5,450 nucleotides of DNA from assembly GCA_029884035.1 (NCBI GenBank), contig JAOUIM010000275.1, positions 1 to 5,450 on the forward strand, in the 5' to 3' direction. The stretch's first letter is position 1, and every line of letters starts with the position of its first letter. The notes below the pieces were generated by a model. That model made no database searches, was not told the DNA's origin, and saw only the letters and a program-made list of their open reading frames with translations. The stretch is from Aquincola sp. (GTDB taxonomy: Bacteria; Pseudomonadota; Gammaproteobacteria; Burkholderiales; Burkholderiaceae_C). This document shows, one piece after another, positions 5,246 through 5,450 of the stretch. The translations under genes and the position numbers were made by a program.

Positions 5246-5450
5246 CGAAGGGCCACGCAAGGTCCAATCGCAGGGCGCGCCGACGCGTATGGCACGGCAA
5301 CGGCTCTGCGTTCGGGAGGTGGATGCATCGCACTCGCTCGGTGCGCAGCGGTCCGCCACAGGCCACGAGTGCCAGCAGGGCCGCGTCCTTGGCCGAGAGC
5401 GCGATCGCCAGCCCGCCGACTCGCAGCCGCGGTGTGCCGAGCAGACACAA
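5220..5450 (-). pseudogene. Apparent N-terminal fragment of a SARP-like regulator (5' edge at window end)
   Basis: The minus-strand frame is open from 5450. Its first about 40 residues read LLGTPRLRVGGLAIALSAKD (from about 5444) followed by AALLALVACGGPLRTERV. This resembles the start of the winged-helix domain of SARP/BTAD regulators, in which 'LLG.PRL...G..I.L..+.AALLA.LA..GP..R.R+' leads into 'LLWP'. After RTERV (about 5332) the family pattern is lost: only LPNAEP recalls the expected WPD/N-A segment, and the frame stops at a TAG (5222-5220) lying inside the fba -10 hexamer. About 77 residues remain where several hundred would be expected. It is most likely a decayed or truncated gene; a short real protein or a chance likeness remains possible. 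The lost start is at or just beyond the window edge. Confidence 0.4.
5237..5257. repeat. Inverted repeat covering the fba -35 region
   Basis: Arms CGTGGCC (5237-5243) and GGCCACG (5251-5257) are exact reverse complements with a 7-base centre. The left arm overlaps the fba -35 hexamer, so a protein bound here could block or help polymerase. Alternatively it is a hairpin at the end of the upstream minus-strand fragment. No T-run supports a terminator. Confidence 0.4.

Noticed and set aside
5174..5359. An upstream N-terminal extension of fba (frame open to a Met at 5359)
   Set aside because: The conserved aldolase N-terminus and the GAGGA ribosome site both fix the start at 5173, and the promoter lies within the would-be extension.
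1..5450. CRISPR arrays, tRNA or rRNA genes, insertion sequences, toxin-antitoxin pairs
   Set aside because: No regularly spaced repeats, cloverleaf, transposase motifs or terminal inverted repeats were seen; apart from the right-hand 230 bp the window is almost fully occupied by housekeeping and regulatory genes.

Overview
This 5.45-kb window is high-GC bacterial chromosome with strong G/C preference at third codon positions. It contains four recognisable gene families (a NarL-type two-component pair, ruvA, purC, and fba of the Calvin-cycle class II subtype), one unassigned helical-repeat gene and one apparent regulator fragment. The protein flavour, above all the response regulator with its DDDDH loop and the 354-residue fba sitting directly upstream of purC, points to a betaproteobacterium, most likely Burkholderiales. 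The narrower guess of the Rubrivivax/Leptothrix/Methylibium side is inference only.

Layout. Plus strand, 1-2019: the 3' part of a sensor histidine kinase (1-645, start outside the window), then its probable partner response regulator (707-1354) after a 61-bp gap containing a GTCGAT/ATCGAC dyad. ruvA (1447-2019) follows after a 92-bp gap rich in GC hairpins. Minus strand, 5450-2035, read right to left: the first about 40 residues of a SARP-like DNA-binding domain that runs into unrelated sequence (5450-5220); a good sigma70-type promoter (TTGGCC, 17 bp, TAGAAT); fba (5173-4109); a 39-bp gap with overlapping inverted repeats; purC (4069-3173); and an unassigned TPR-like gene (3171-2035) whose ATG lies one base after the purC stop codon. 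ruvA and the TPR-like gene converge with only 15 bp between their stop codons.

How the genes work together. The kinase and regulator form one signalling unit whose stimulus is not visible, because the sensor part lies outside the window. fba, purC and the TPR-like gene are close enough to be read as one transcript, linking central carbon metabolism and de novo purine synthesis with a helical-repeat protein of unknown role. purC and ruvA also carry -10-like hexamers 6-7 nt before their ATGs and no Shine-Dalgarno sequence, so each could additionally be transcribed as a leaderless mRNA.

Nothing here amounts to a clear new system. The most interesting points are the mutually exclusive hairpins in the fba-purC gap, a near-identical 15-bp dyad occurring both there and before the response regulator, the tightly coupled TPR-like gene, and the truncated SARP-like sequence next to the fba promoter.
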